Origin: Eubacteriaceae bacterium CHKCI004
GTDB lineage: Bacteria; Bacillota; Clostridia; Lachnospirales; Lachnospiraceae
Length of the DNA: 64,000 nucleotides
Direction of reading: 5' to 3'
Assembly (NCBI GenBank): GCA_900016875.1
Contig: FCNR01000063.1
Span: 1 to 64,000 of the forward strand
Positions 54,335 to 64,000 of the stretch are shown here, in pieces (positions within the stretch are counted from its first letter, which is position 1; each line of letters opens with the position of its first letter). Below the pieces are notes generated by a model. It was not told where the DNA came from, did not search any database, and saw only the letters and a list, made by a program, of their open reading frames with translations. Position numbers and translations under genes: made by a program.

Positions 54335-55390
54335 ATGTATCGAGAACACACAAAAGTAATTAAAATCGGCGATCGTGTCATCGGCGGAGGCAACCCAATA
54401 CTGATTCAGTCCATGACCAACACAAAGACAGAAGATGTGGAAGCCACAGTGGCGCAGATTCACGCGCTGGAGAAGGCGGGATGTGAGATTGTCCGCTCTA
54501 CGGTGCCTACACTGGAAGCGGCAAAGGCACTGGGAGAGATCAGGAAACGGATTCATATTCCGATTGTGGCGGATATTCATTTTGATTACCGGATGGCAAT
54601 CGCAGCTATGGAAAACGGAGCGGATAAGATCCGCATCAATCCGGGCAACATCGGTTCTGCCGAGAAGGTGCAGGCTGTGGTGGATAAAGCGAAAGAATTT
54701 GGCGTGCCGATCCGCGTCGGCGTCAACAGCGGTTCTCTGGAGAAAAATCTCATCGAAAAATACGGTAAAGTGACAGCGGAAGGACTGGTGGAGAGCGCCC
54801 TGGATAAGGTTAAGATGATTGAGGATATGGGCTATGATAACCTGGTGGTGAGCATTAAGTCGTCTGATGTGCTTATGTGCGTCCGTGCTCATGAGCTTCT
54901 TGCGCCGCAGTGTCCGTATCCGCTCCACGTGGGCATCACGGAAGCAGGAACGGTATACTCCGGCAACATTAAGTCGGCCATCGGGCTGGGAATCATTCTC
55001 CATCAGGGCATTGGCGATACCATCCGGGTATCATTGACCGGCGATCCGGTTAATGAGATTGCTTCGGCTAAGCAGATCCTCCGGACGCTGGGGCTTCGGC
55101 AGGGAGGCATCGAGGTGGTTTCCTGCCCGACCTGCGGCAGAACGAATATTGATCTGATTTCTCTGGCAGGCGAGGTGGAGAAGATGGTGACAGAATTTGA
55201 CCATCTGAATATCAAGGTGGCCGTCATGGGATGCGTGGTCAACGGGCCGGGAGAGGCGAGAGAGGCGGATATCGGCATCGCCGGAGGCGTGGGAGAAGGT
55301 CTACTTATCAAAAAAGGAGAGATCATCCGGAAGGTTCCGGAGGAGGAGCTTCTGTCCACCCTGCGGGAGGAGCTTGCAAACTGGAAGTAA
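54335..55390 (+). CDS. ispG: 4-hydroxy-3-methylbut-2-enyl diphosphate synthase (IspG/GcpE)
   Basis: A 351-residue [4Fe-4S] enzyme of the MEP pathway acting after IspF. A TIM barrel (IGGGNPILIQSMTNTKTEDVEAT near the start; PIVADIHFDYRMAIAA; INPGNIGS) is followed by the cluster domain with CPTCGRTNIDL and the later Cys in MGCVVNGPGEAREADIG. Start at 54335 is preferred because AAAAGGAG lies directly upstream. Ends the conserved cluster; addB follows after 15 bp. Confidence 0.96.
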   Translation: MYREHTKVIKIGDRVIGGGNPILIQSMTNTKTEDVEATVAQIHALEKAGCEIVRSTVPTLEAAKALGEIRKRIHIPIVADIHFDYRMAIAAMENGADKIRINPGNIGSAEKVQAVVDKAKEFGVPIRVGVNSGSLEKNLIEKYGKVTAEGLVESALDKVKMIEDMGYDNLVVSIKSSDVLMCVRAHELLAPQCPYPLHVGITEAGTVYSGNIKSAIGLGIILHQGIGDTIRVSLTGDPVNEIASAKQILRTLGLRQGGIEVVSCPTCGRTNIDLISLAGEVEKMVTEFDHLNIKVAVMGCVVNGPGEAREADIGIAGGVGEGLLIKKGEIIRKVPEEELLSTLREELANWK

Positions 55391-55405
55391 GAGCAGGAGG
55401 AAAGC

Positions 55406-58400
55406 ATGTCTCTTAGAATCATTGCGGGAAGCAGCGGACAGGGAAAGACCCGGCTTGTGTTAGAGGAAGCCATCCGTCTGTCCGAGGAGAATCCAAAACA
55501 GAATTGTTATATCATCGTTCCGGAGCAGTTCAGTCTGGAAATGCAGCGAAAGCTGGTGGAGAGCCACCCGAAGCACGGATATTTCAACATTGATGTGCTG
55601 AGCTTTTACCGGCTTGCCTACCGGGTATTTGATGAGTGCGGGTTTCAGCCCAAAGACATCCTGGAAGATCTGGGCGTATCTCTCATTCTGCGCAGAATCC
55701 TTGCAGAGCACGAGGAGGAATTTCCTTTTTTCAAAAGAAATATCCGGAAGGCCGGATTTGTGGACGAGCTGAAATCTATATTGATAGAGTGTATCGGCTA
55801 CGGCGTCACCTGGGAACAGATGCAGGGACTTGACGGAATGCTTTCTGAATATCCGGGTCTGGAAGCCAAGTGCAGGGAACTGGGCAAGATTTTTGAATAC
55901 TTCGATCAGGAGATATCCAGCCGTTTCATGGTGGCGGAGCAGATTCTTGATGTGCTGAGCGAGCTGGCGCCGTCCTCCGCTATGCTTCGGGAAGGCGTGT
56001 TTTATCTGGATGGTTTTACTGGTTTTACGCCGGTGCAGATGAAGTTTCTGCGGGAGCTGCTGAAGATCTGTCCGCAGGTCAATGTGTCCATTACTATGGA
56101 TGCGCCGCCCTTTGGCAAGGGTCCGGGGATGCGCCCGGGCAATGCGAATGGAAAAGCGGCGTTTTCAGGTCAGGCTGCCAAAAGCCCGGGCAGCGCATCC
56201 GGCAGCGAGCTGTTCCATTTCAGCGAAAAGACCGTGCAGTCGTTAGCCAGACTCTGTCAGGAGGCGGGCACCGAGATGGAGGAGCCGGTCTGGCTGCATC
56301 AGGAGAGACCGCCGAGGTTTCAGAATGATGAATTGACATTTCTTGAGAAATATTTATTCCGTTCCCGGAGGAAACATTATGATAAAGAGGTGTCTCACAT
56401 TCATCTGACGGCATGCCGCAATCCGGACGGGGAGGCGGAGTATATTCTCCATCAGATAGAACGGATGGTGAGAAGAGGAGAATACCGCTACCGGGATTTT
56501 GCTGTTTTGACGGGAAATGTGGATGAGTACGCCTCGTCCTTTCGGAGAAAGGCGGATATCCTGCAGATCCCTTTGTTTGAAGATACCAAGAGAAGGGTGT
56601 CCTATCATTCCGGCGTGGAGACGCTGCGGGCGCTTCTTCATCTGGCAGTGACGGATTATTCCTATGAGAGCGTGTTCCGGTATCTGAAATCCGGCATGTC
56701 TGATTTCACCGACGAGGAGACGGATACTCTGGAAAACTATGTGATCTGGGCGGGTATCCGGGGCTATTCCATGTGGAAAAAGCCTTTTACAAGGCGGATG
56801 AGCCGGATAGAGGAGAGCCGGGCGCAGCGGCTGCAGGCGCTGCGGGAGAAGCTTCTCTTTGAGACTGCGGAATGTACGCAGATGCTGCGGGAGAAGCAGA
56901 GCAGTGTACGGGAGAAGATGGAGGCACTCTATAACGCCATGTGCCGTCTCGGATATGACGGAAAGTTAGAGGCCCTGGCGGAGCTTGCCGGACAGGAGGG
57001 CGAGTATGTCCGCGAAAAAGAATACCGGCAGCTTTTTCAGCTGATCCTTGATCTGCTGGATAAGATCGTGGGGATTTTCGGTGAGGAGACAATGCCGGTG
57101 GAGGAGCTGGCACAGATTATGGACGCGGGTCTTGACGCCCTGGAGATTGGCGCGCCGCCGTTGTCTGCGGACGCTTTGATTCTCGGGGATTTGAAGAGAA
57201 CCAGACTGCCGGATGTGAAGGTTCTGTTTATCGCCGGCATGAATGACGGTAATATCCCGCCGTCCCTGGAAGATAAAGGGATGATCAGTGACGATGAGAA
57301 ACAGATTCTGGAGGAAGAGGGGATTCATCTGTCTTTATGTCTGGATGAGCAGTCCATGGAAGATGATCTGTACATTTACCTTGCCCTGTCCAGACCGGAG
57401 CGGGAGCTGTATTTTACCTATGCCGCCCAGGACAACGGCGGAGCTGCCAAGAGCCCGTCGCCGTTTTTAAAAGAGTGTCTCCGGCTGTTTCCGCAGTTAA
57501 AAGAGAGAAGTTATCCGGGAGAAGAGCCGCGGTACTATTTTAACGAGGAAGACAGCAGGGAGCTTCTCATTGACGGTCTGCACGCCGTAAAAAACGGACA
57601 GGAGACGACGGTTCCGTTTCGTCTTCTGCTGCGGTACTGGTATGAAGATGAGCGCCTTCGGGAAAAGCTTTTGGCTCTCTGGTCGCAGAAGGACAGAGCA
57701 GATGCAGGAAAGACGCTGCCAAGAAAACTGATGGAGGAAATTTTTGGAAAAGAATTAAAGGGAAGCGTCACCCGGCTGGAACGGTTTGCGGCGTGTCCGT
57801 ATCAATACTATTGCATTTACGGACTGGAGCTTCGGGAACGGGAAGAATATACTGTGCGGCCGGTGGATCTTGGGAATCTATTTCATCGTGCGCTGGAGGT
57901 TTTTTCACGGCGGCTGAAACAGTCCGATTATCACTGGAAGGACATTCCGGAACCGGTGGCGGATGAATGGATCATGGCTGCGGTGGAGAACGCCGCAGGA
58001 GAGGACACCGGGGATGTGCTGCAGAGTTCTGCCAGAAATCAGTACAAAGTCCGCGTGGTGGAACGAATCCTGAAGAGGACGGTTCGGGTGCTGAAAATGC
58101 ATCTGGAACACAGTCAGATGGAGCCGGACCGGTTTGAACTGCATTTCGGACGGACGGACAAGCTGGCGGCGGTACATTTGCCCTTAAAAGACGGAAACCG
58201 GATGCAGCTGGAAGGCTTCATTGACCGGGTGGACGTCTGTGAGGAGGAGGATCGGGTTCTCCTGCGGATCATTGATTATAAGTCCGGCGTCGAGAACTTT
58301 GATCTGGGCGACCTGTATCACGGCCTGCAGATGCAGCTGGTCATCTACATGAACGTGGCCTCGGAGATCTATCAGAACGATACGGGAAAGGAAGCAGTTC

Positions 58401-58894
58401 CGGCGGGAATGTTCTATTATAATCTGAAGGATCCTATCTTAAGGGCGGACAGCGCCGATGCGGAAACCTCCGCAAAGAGCTTTCGGATGTCCGGCTATGC
58501 CAACGGCGACGCGGATATTTTAAATAAACTGGAAGAGGGGCGGGAGAACTTTGTGTCGGCGTCCATACGTCTGACCAAAAAAGGAACGCCTTATAAAAAC
58601 GCGGCGGTTCTCTCCACAGATGATTTTCATACTATTGGCCGCTATATGCGGCGCAAGATCACGGAGATGGGCGAAGCCATCTATGACGGAAAGATTCCGG
58701 TCAGCCCCTACAAGAACGAAAAAGGGACGGCCTGTGATTTTTGTCCGTACAATTCCGTGTGCGGCTTTGACGCCCGGATGGAAGGCCATTCATATCGGGA
58801 TTTTAAAAAGCAGTCTGCGGAAGAAGCGCTTGACGCTATACGGAAAGACATGGCAGAGCATATGCCGGAAAGCGACGGAAGGCAGGTGGACTAG
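55406..58894 (+). CDS. addB: helicase-nuclease subunit AddB
   Basis: A 1162-residue subunit of the AddAB enzyme that resects double-strand breaks for RecA loading. It has an N-terminal P-loop GSSGQGKTR (8-16), a degenerate helicase core and a C-terminal RecB-type nuclease domain (LRIIDYKSG, about 953-961). The iron-sulfur Cys set is visible: one Cys in RFAACPYQYYC (about 793-803) and CDFCPYNSVC (CxxCx5C) near residue 1112. GGAGGAAAG precedes the start; the gene ends immediately before addA (TAG then ATG). Confidence 0.95.
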   Translation: MSLRIIAGSSGQGKTRLVLEEAIRLSEENPKQNCYIIVPEQFSLEMQRKLVESHPKHGYFNIDVLSFYRLAYRVFDECGFQPKDILEDLGVSLILRRILAEHEEEFPFFKRNIRKAGFVDELKSILIECIGYGVTWEQMQGLDGMLSEYPGLEAKCRELGKIFEYFDQEISSRFMVAEQILDVLSELAPSSAMLREGVFYLDGFTGFTPVQMKFLRELLKICPQVNVSITMDAPPFGKGPGMRPGNANGKAAFSGQAAKSPGSASGSELFHFSEKTVQSLARLCQEAGTEMEEPVWLHQERPPRFQNDELTFLEKYLFRSRRKHYDKEVSHIHLTACRNPDGEAEYILHQIERMVRRGEYRYRDFAVLTGNVDEYASSFRRKADILQIPLFEDTKRRVSYHSGVETLRALLHLAVTDYSYESVFRYLKSGMSDFTDEETDTLENYVIWAGIRGYSMWKKPFTRRMSRIEESRAQRLQALREKLLFETAECTQMLREKQSSVREKMEALYNAMCRLGYDGKLEALAELAGQEGEYVREKEYRQLFQLILDLLDKIVGIFGEETMPVEELAQIMDAGLDALEIGAPPLSADALILGDLKRTRLPDVKVLFIAGMNDGNIPPSLEDKGMISDDEKQILEEEGIHLSLCLDEQSMEDDLYIYLALSRPERELYFTYAAQDNGGAAKSPSPFLKECLRLFPQLKERSYPGEEPRYYFNEEDSRELLIDGLHAVKNGQETTVPFRLLLRYWYEDERLREKLLALWSQKDRADAGKTLPRKLMEEIFGKELKGSVTRLERFAACPYQYYCIYGLELREREEYTVRPVDLGNLFHRALEVFSRRLKQSDYHWKDIPEPVADEWIMAAVENAAGEDTGDVLQSSARNQYKVRVVERILKRTVRVLKMHLEHSQMEPDRFELHFGRTDKLAAVHLPLKDGNRMQLEGFIDRVDVCEEEDRVLLRIIDYKSGVENFDLGDLYHGLQMQLVIYMNVASEIYQNDTGKEAVPAGMFYYNLKDPILRADSADAETSAKSFRMSGYANGDADILNKLEEGRENFVSASIRLTKKGTPYKNAAVLSTDDFHTIGRYMRRKITEMGEAIYDGKIPVSPYKNEKGTACDFCPYNSVCGFDARMEGHSYRDFKKQSAEEALDAIRKDMAEHMPESDGRQVD

Positions 58895-61800
58895 ATGAAT
58901 TTTACAAGAGAACAGGAACAGGCTGTCCGGCTGAGAAATTGTGATATTCTGGTATCCGCCGGGGCCGGAGCCGGAAAGACAAGGGTTCTTGTCAACCGGA
59001 TGGCGGAAATGATTCTTGACGAAAAGCATCCGCTGTCCGTGGATGGCTTTCTGGTGATGACCTTTACCAACGCGGCGGCAGAAGAAATGAGAGAGAGGAT
59101 CACGGCGGAACTGGACGCCCGGCTGGAAAAGGAGCCGGAGAACCGCAGGCTGCGGCGGCAGATCCGGATGATGAAGCATGCGGATATTTCCACGGTTCAC
59201 AGCTTCTGCAATCGTCTGATACGGACACATTTCAACGAGGCGGGTATCGACCCCTCTTTCCGGATCGGTGAGGAAGGAGAGCTGTTTCTGCTGCGCCAGA
59301 AGGCTATGGAAGATGTGCTGGAGGAGGCCTACGGCAGTGAAAGAGAATCTTTTCACCGGTTTGTGGAGGCGTATTCCCCGGGCAAAAACGACCGGATGAT
59401 CGAGACTCTCATCGAAGAGTTTTACCGGTTTTCCCGGGGGTTCCCGGACAGGGAACAGTGGCTTTTACAGGTGCGAAAAGAGAGCGGTCTGCTGGAGTCG
59501 ACAGACACTATCGGGGATAGTCGTGCGATCCGAAGCCTCGCCGCAAAGGTGCGGGGACAGCTTGCGGAACTTTCCGACCGCATTGCCGAAGGCAGGAAGC
59601 TGTTTCAGGGCGTTCCGGAGCCGGAACGTTTTTTTGAGCTGCTGCAAAAAGACGAGGAAATGGTGAGTCATCTGCTGTCGGCGCAGCAGTTCGATGATTT
59701 CTGCGCCCGGTTTGACGGAATGACCATACCGGACCTTCCGAGGGCCAATAAAAAGGAGAAAGAGTGGCCGTATCTGGAAGAGATCAAAGCGCTCCATAAG
59801 GATGTTCGGGAAGAGCTGCAGCAGATGAAGGAAGCGTATTTTCTCTGGAAGACGGAAGAGCTCTGCCGGGAAAACCGGGAGCTTCGTCCGTTTCTGGAAG
59901 AACTGATTACATTGTCGGCGCGATATGAAGAACTTTATTTTCAGTCCAAGAAAGAAAAAAATGTTTTTGACTTTGACGATCTGGAACATATCGCGCTCTC
60001 GTTACTGGTAGAATCCTATGATGAAAATGGATGCCCGGCGCCATCCGCCGTGGCGGAGGAACTGTCCAGAAAATACAAGGCAGTTTTTGTGGACGAATAC
60101 CAGGACACCAACCTGGTGCAGGAGACCATCTTAAATGCCATCTGCCGGGAAGGACAGAACCACCTGTTTGTGGTGGGAGACGTGAAGCAGAGCATTTACC
60201 GGTTCCGTCAGGCGAGACCGGATTTGTTTTTGTCCCGCTATGACAGTTATCGGGGAGAAGAAAAAGAGGCTTGCGCCGGGCAGGAGAACTGCTTCGGCGG
60301 AACAAGCGGCGTGCGCATCGAACTGCGGGATAACTTCCGGAGTGTGCCGGGTGTGCTGTCTTTTTCCAATCAGGTGTTTGAGAACCTGATGGACAGACAG
60401 TTCGGCGGTGTGGACTACACATCTGAGATTGCTCTGAGGCCCGGAAAGGGCGGCCCCATGGAAAAGGAAACAGAGCAGTCGGAGATGCTTCTTCTGGTGG
60501 AAGACGAGGAGAAAGAGAATCTGGCGGTGGAAGTCAATTCCGTGGAGGCGGAGACGACCATGATCGCCCGGAGGATCCGGGAGCTTCTGGAGGAAGGCTA
60601 TACATTTAAGGATATGGTTATCCTGCTGCGTTCCGGCGCGGGAAGGGCGGAAGTCATGGCGGAGCTGCTGAGTCATGCGGGGATTCCGGCGGTCTGCGAG
60701 AGCAAAACCGGATATTTCCAGAGCAGAGAGGTGCAGCTTGTTCTTAATTATCTGGCCATTGTGGATAATGTATATCAGGATATTCCCATGGCGTCGGTGC
60801 TGCTGTCGTCCATGGGCGGCCTGACCGAGGAGGAGCTGGCAAGACTCCGGGTGTTGACGCAGATTCCGTCCCGGCAGGAGTATGCGCTGTATGATCTGAT
60901 AGAAATATATCTGGCGGAGGGGGAAGATGAAGAACTTCGGGATAAACTGTCCCGGTTCACGAAGCAGCTCCTTTATTTCCGCAGAAAGAAAAAGGAGATG
61001 CCTCTCCATGAGCTTTTGTGGGAAATATACAGAAAGACCGGTGTTTTTTATCAGATGCAGATGCTTCCGGAAGGCGAAGTACGCAAAGAAAATCTGCTGA
61101 TGCTGCTGCAGAAGGCGGAGGACTATGAGAAAACTGTATTTAAGGGACCGTTTTATTTTCTGCGCTATATGGAGCAGCTGCGCACCTATGAGGTGGAGCT
61201 TGGAAGCGCGTCCCTGAAAGAGGACAACAGCGATCAGGTGCGGATTATGACCATTCACAAAAGTAAGGGTCTGGAATTCCCGGTTGTTTTTGTAAGCGGT
61301 CTGTCCCGGCGTTTTAACCTCATGGACGGAAATCGTCCGGTGCTCTTTCATCCGGAAATGGGCATCGGTCTGGAATATGTGGATCTTAATGCCCGGGTCC
61401 ATCACGCTTCTCTCATGAAAAAGGCCGTCCGGGAGCAGATGAAGAAAGAGACACTGGAGGAGGAACTGCGGATTCTGTATGTGGCCATGACCCGGGCACA
61501 GCGGAAGCTGATCCTGACAGGAATCGCCAAAGCGGACAAAATAGAGGAAGCGGAGAACGCACAGTCTCGTCGTCCGCTTCTGTCTCAGGAGAAAAAACTG
61601 GCGGCCAAAAGCTTCATGGACTGGCTGCTGCCGCTCCTTCCACAGCTGCCTGTGAAGAAGGTACATTTCCATGAGCTGGAAGGAGAGTTTTTCCAGGAGG
61701 AACAAAAGAAGACGGCGGTTTCTCTGGAAGAGTACATGAATCAGGAGGAAATGCAGGGAGATATTTCTCCGGTGAAACAGGCATTTTCTTTCGTGTATCC

Positions 61801-62632
61801 ATACCGGGAGGCAGCCGGATGGAAACGGAAATACGCGGTTTCCGAATTAAAACGATTATCTATGACGCCGCTTTCAGACGGAGAAGCGACGGAAGAGAAC
61901 ATAGCGCTGCTGCCGGAAGAACTGCCGGCATTGAGAGAATCCGGCATACCTGTGGTGAACGGACAGAAGGAGAATAGGGTTACGGAAAGTGATTCCGAAG
62001 AAATTCCGAAGCCCCGCTTCCTGTCAGAAGAGCAAAAAGAAGTTTCCGGCGCCGCCCGCGGAACCATCGTCCATAAAATCATGGAGCTGCTTCCGTTTGG
62101 GGAGATTCAGACAAAAAAAGATCTGTTTGAAGCTTTGCAGCGCATCGAAGAGTCTTATGCAGACTGCGCCCGAATCTCCATGAAGGCGGTGTACCGGGGT
62201 GTGGAGCAGTTTCTGTTTTCGGAAGTCGGGGAGATGATACGGAAGATGGACCGGGAAGGAAGACTGCGCCGGGAGCTGCCATTTACCGTTGGGCTTTCAT
62301 CTGCGTTGTTTTATCCTGGGACCGGAGGTTCCCCGGCACAGGCTGTTTCCGGCTCTGATGCTGTCAGAAAAGAAGAACTGATCGTGGTACAGGGAGTCAT
62401 AGATGCCTGCGGAGAAGATGAGGAGGGACTGTGGCTTTTTGATTATAAAACGGATTACGTTTCGGAGGGAGAGGAGAGTCTTCTTCTTGACCGATATAAG
62501 ATGCAGATGTTATATTATAAGACAGCCCTTGAGCAGCTTCTGGATAAAAAGGTGATGCACAGCTATATTTATTCCTTTTCATTGGGAAAATATCTGGAGA
62601 TCTGCTGGCAGGAGCATGCGGGTGAGGAATAA
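58895..62632 (+). CDS. addA: helicase-nuclease subunit AddA
   Basis: A 1245-residue superfamily 1A helicase with fused nuclease, the motor of AddAB. Walker A SAGAGAGKTR (about 21-30), TFTNAAAEEMRER, Walker B VFVDEYQDTN (about 397-406), GDVKQSIYRFRQARPDLF, later motifs MTIHKSKGLEFPVVFVSGL and LYVAMTRAQRKL, and a RecB-type nuclease motif LFDYKTDYV (about 1179-1187). Start codon directly abuts the addB stop, with AGGTGG within addB. Full length. Confidence 0.96.
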   Translation: MNFTREQEQAVRLRNCDILVSAGAGAGKTRVLVNRMAEMILDEKHPLSVDGFLVMTFTNAAAEEMRERITAELDARLEKEPENRRLRRQIRMMKHADISTVHSFCNRLIRTHFNEAGIDPSFRIGEEGELFLLRQKAMEDVLEEAYGSERESFHRFVEAYSPGKNDRMIETLIEEFYRFSRGFPDREQWLLQVRKESGLLESTDTIGDSRAIRSLAAKVRGQLAELSDRIAEGRKLFQGVPEPERFFELLQKDEEMVSHLLSAQQFDDFCARFDGMTIPDLPRANKKEKEWPYLEEIKALHKDVREELQQMKEAYFLWKTEELCRENRELRPFLEELITLSARYEELYFQSKKEKNVFDFDDLEHIALSLLVESYDENGCPAPSAVAEELSRKYKAVFVDEYQDTNLVQETILNAICREGQNHLFVVGDVKQSIYRFRQARPDLFLSRYDSYRGEEKEACAGQENCFGGTSGVRIELRDNFRSVPGVLSFSNQVFENLMDRQFGGVDYTSEIALRPGKGGPMEKETEQSEMLLLVEDEEKENLAVEVNSVEAETTMIARRIRELLEEGYTFKDMVILLRSGAGRAEVMAELLSHAGIPAVCESKTGYFQSREVQLVLNYLAIVDNVYQDIPMASVLLSSMGGLTEEELARLRVLTQIPSRQEYALYDLIEIYLAEGEDEELRDKLSRFTKQLLYFRRKKKEMPLHELLWEIYRKTGVFYQMQMLPEGEVRKENLLMLLQKAEDYEKTVFKGPFYFLRYMEQLRTYEVELGSASLKEDNSDQVRIMTIHKSKGLEFPVVFVSGLSRRFNLMDGNRPVLFHPEMGIGLEYVDLNARVHHASLMKKAVREQMKKETLEEELRILYVAMTRAQRKLILTGIAKADKIEEAENAQSRRPLLSQEKKLAAKSFMDWLLPLLPQLPVKKVHFHELEGEFFQEEQKKTAVSLEEYMNQEEMQGDISPVKQAFSFVYPYREAAGWKRKYAVSELKRLSMTPLSDGEATEENIALLPEELPALRESGIPVVNGQKENRVTESDSEEIPKPRFLSEEQKEVSGAARGTIVHKIMELLPFGEIQTKKDLFEALQRIEESYADCARISMKAVYRGVEQFLFSEVGEMIRKMDREGRLRRELPFTVGLSSALFYPGTGGSPAQAVSGSDAVRKEELIVVQGVIDACGEDEEGLWLFDYKTDYVSEGEESLLLDRYKMQMLYYKTALEQLLDKKVMHSYIYSFSLGKYLEICWQEHAGEE

Positions 62633-62712
62633 GAAAACGCGCGGGCAGAAGAATGGAACGGATTCGCACCGTGAAACGCGCAGCAAAAAGATACGAAAGC
62701 AGGAGGGAAAGT

Positions 62713-64000
62713 ATGAGAAAAATTTTTAAATATCTTACACATCGTATGGCTATCGTGTCTCTGTTGATATTGCTGCAGATTGTATGGATCGCATTGCTGT
62801 TTATCCGTTTTACTTCCTACAGCCAGATGATCTCCATTGCGTTTCGTGTGCTCAGCATGCTTGTGGTCCTGTATATTATACGGCGCAACGATAATCCGGC
62901 CGTCAAGCTGGCCTGGATCGTGGTGATATTAATGTTTCCGATTTTCGGCGGCCTGTTGTATCTTTTTATCGGAGGGAAGAAACCTATCCGGAACATGCGC
63001 AGAAAGATGGAGTCTACGCTTCAGGAAAGCGCCGGATATCTGGTTTTTGACCCGAAGATACAGGAAGAGCTGAACGAAGAAGACACCGTGGCGGCGGGGC
63101 AGGTGTATTACCTGGAGAACCGGTCGGGATTTCCGGCATGCAGAGATTCGGAGATCACGTATTATCCCACCGGTGAAGAGTGCTTTGAGGCTATGCTTGA
63201 AGACTTGAAAAAGGCAAAGAGATATATTTTTCTGGAGTATTTTATTATCGAAGAAGGAATCATGTGGAATTCCATATTGAAGATTCTGGAAGAAAAGGTA
63301 AAAGAGGGTGTGGACGTCCGGGTAATGTACGATGATGTGGGAAGTATTTTTGTCCTTCCTGCTCACTATGACAGGACGCTGCGGGAAAAAGGAATCAAAT
63401 GTGTGGTCTTTAACCGTTATGTTCCTGTGTTGTCCACGGTATTTAATAACCGCGATCACCGGAAGATTCTCGTTATCGACGACCAGGCGGCTTACACGGG
63501 CGGCATTAATTTTGCCGATGAATATATCAACGAGAAGCAGAGATTTGGATATTGGAAAGATAATGGCGTGCGGCTTTCCGGCAAGGCGGTTCACAGTATG
63601 ACCATGATGTTTCTTCAGATGTGGAATACATTTGCTGCTGACAAAATTGACTATAATCGTTTCCTCTATAATAAAGAAGCGTATACGAGTCACCTGAAAA
63701 CGGATGCGCCGGGGATCATTCTGCCCTATTCCGATCATCCCCTGGATGCGGAGTGTGTGGGAGAGAGTGTATATCTGAATCTTATTAATAATGCTGTTCA
63801 TTATATTTATTTTTTCACCCCGTATCTGATTATTGATAATGAACTGATCACAGCGCTGATTCTGGCGGCGAAGAGAGGGGTGGATGTGAGGATTATTACC
63901 CCGGGTATCCCGGACAAAAAAATGGTGTTTCTTGCGACGCAGTCCTATTATCAGCAGCTGGTGGAGGGCGGCGTACTCATTTTTCAGTTCCGTCCGGGTT
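62713..64000 (+). CDS. cls: cardiolipin synthase (partial, runs off window)
   Basis: The first 429 residues of a phospholipase D-family enzyme that condenses two phosphatidylglycerols into cardiolipin. The N terminus has two or three membrane helices (MAIVSLLILLQIVWIALLFI; LSMLVVLYIIRR; LAWIVVILMFPIFGGLLYLFIGG, spanning residues 12 to about 90). The first HKD motif is visible as RDHRKILVIDDQAAYTGGIN (about residues 246-265). The second should lie just beyond the window. AGGAGGG precedes the ATG. Located after addA with an 80-bp gap. Confidence 0.92.
   Translation, partial: MRKIFKYLTHRMAIVSLLILLQIVWIALLFIRFTSYSQMISIAFRVLSMLVVLYIIRRNDNPAVKLAWIVVILMFPIFGGLLYLFIGGKKPIRNMRRKMESTLQESAGYLVFDPKIQEELNEEDTVAAGQVYYLENRSGFPACRDSEITYYPTGEECFEAMLEDLKKAKRYIFLEYFIIEEGIMWNSILKILEEKVKEGVDVRVMYDDVGSIFVLPAHYDRTLREKGIKCVVFNRYVPVLSTVFNNRDHRKILVIDDQAAYTGGINFADEYINEKQRFGYWKDNGVRLSGKAVHSMTMMFLQMWNTFAADKIDYNRFLYNKEAYTSHLKTDAPGIILPYSDHPLDAECVGESVYLNLINNAVHYIYFFTPYLIIDNELITALILAAKRGVDVRIITPGIPDKKMVFLATQSYYQQLVEGGVLIFQFRPG

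Noticed and set aside
53948-55003. 351-codon open frame antisense to rseP and ispG
   Set aside because: Overlaps two clear genes and has no recognisable motif; a shadow of codon bias.
60131-61705. 524-codon open frame antisense to addA
   Set aside because: It lies fully opposite a well-conserved helicase gene, is rich in His, Leu and Gln as expected from the reverse complement of its codons, and has no domain or convincing ribosome site.

Overview
The window looks like a chromosomal segment of a low-to-mid GC Gram-positive anaerobe of the class Clostridia, most likely the family Lachnospiraceae. This rests on several features: strong AGGAGG ribosome binding sites, a tRNA without an encoded CCA, lipoprotein signal peptides, AddAB instead of RecBCD, a TTG/GTG-started secG-rnr-smpB-ssrA block, a fermentative L-lactate dehydrogenase, NADP-type glutamate dehydrogenase and many protein types typical of gut Lachnospiraceae. 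No phage, transposon, integrase or CRISPR array was seen. The taxonomic call is inference from gene content and cannot go to genus.

Layout. 0-4.3 kb: a small secreted basic protein, ldh (reverse), tRNA-Arg(CCG), a DUF362 ferredoxin-like protein fused by stop/start overlap to an RlmH-like SPOUT protein, and a DUF2200 protein. 4.4-9.4 kb: an XRE regulator, a PAS-containing sigma-54 activator and, behind a textbook -24/-12 promoter, a lone 4-hydroxybutyryl-CoA dehydratase (AbfD) homologue. 9.4-12.5 kb (reverse): a membrane protein, an Lrp/AsnC regulator and gdhA. 12.9-17.1 kb: a GldA/GldF/GldG-like ABC cluster and a convergent PHP phosphatase. 17.2-22.2 kb: the glycolytic run gapA-pgk-tpiA-gpmI. 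22.3-24.1 kb: map (with SEC-C zinc motif) and a DEDD exonuclease. 24.2-31.3 kb: a complete branched-chain amino acid ABC system livJHMGF followed by a cytidylate-kinase-like protein and a PurF paralogue that lacks the glutaminase cysteine. 31.4-33 kb: a glycerol facilitator and a TetR regulator.

33-35.9 kb is the most unusual locus: a LysR regulator diverging from a secreted peptide with three SPG repeats, then an enolase gene whose ribosome binding site is buried in a 19-bp hairpin. 36-39.3 kb: a BlaI/BlaR1-type pair with operators inside its promoter, and a BMP-type lipoprotein. 39.4-43.3 kb: secG-rnr-smpB-ssrA. 43.4-45.4 kb: a second M56 metalloprotease with a tiny exported peptide and a roughly 100-nt hairpin. 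45.5-48.8 kb: a highly structured RNA leader, trxA, a phosphopantetheinyl transferase, a Sel1-repeat protein and a trigger-factor-like lipoprotein. 48.8-55.4 kb: the conserved pyrH-frr-uppS-cdsA-dxr-rseP-ispG cluster (translation, lipid and isoprenoid synthesis). 55.4-62.6 kb: addB-addA. 62.7-64 kb: the start of a cardiolipin synthase that runs off the window.

Taken together the region is mostly housekeeping (glycolysis, ribosome rescue, isoprenoid and lipid precursor synthesis, recombination repair) interspersed with small accessory loci. The accessory loci with the best chance of being undescribed are the LysR/SPG-peptide/hairpin-enolase locus, the M56/small-peptide locus, the structured RNA before trxA, the sigma-54-controlled AbfD homologue and the glutaminase-dead PurF paralogue.
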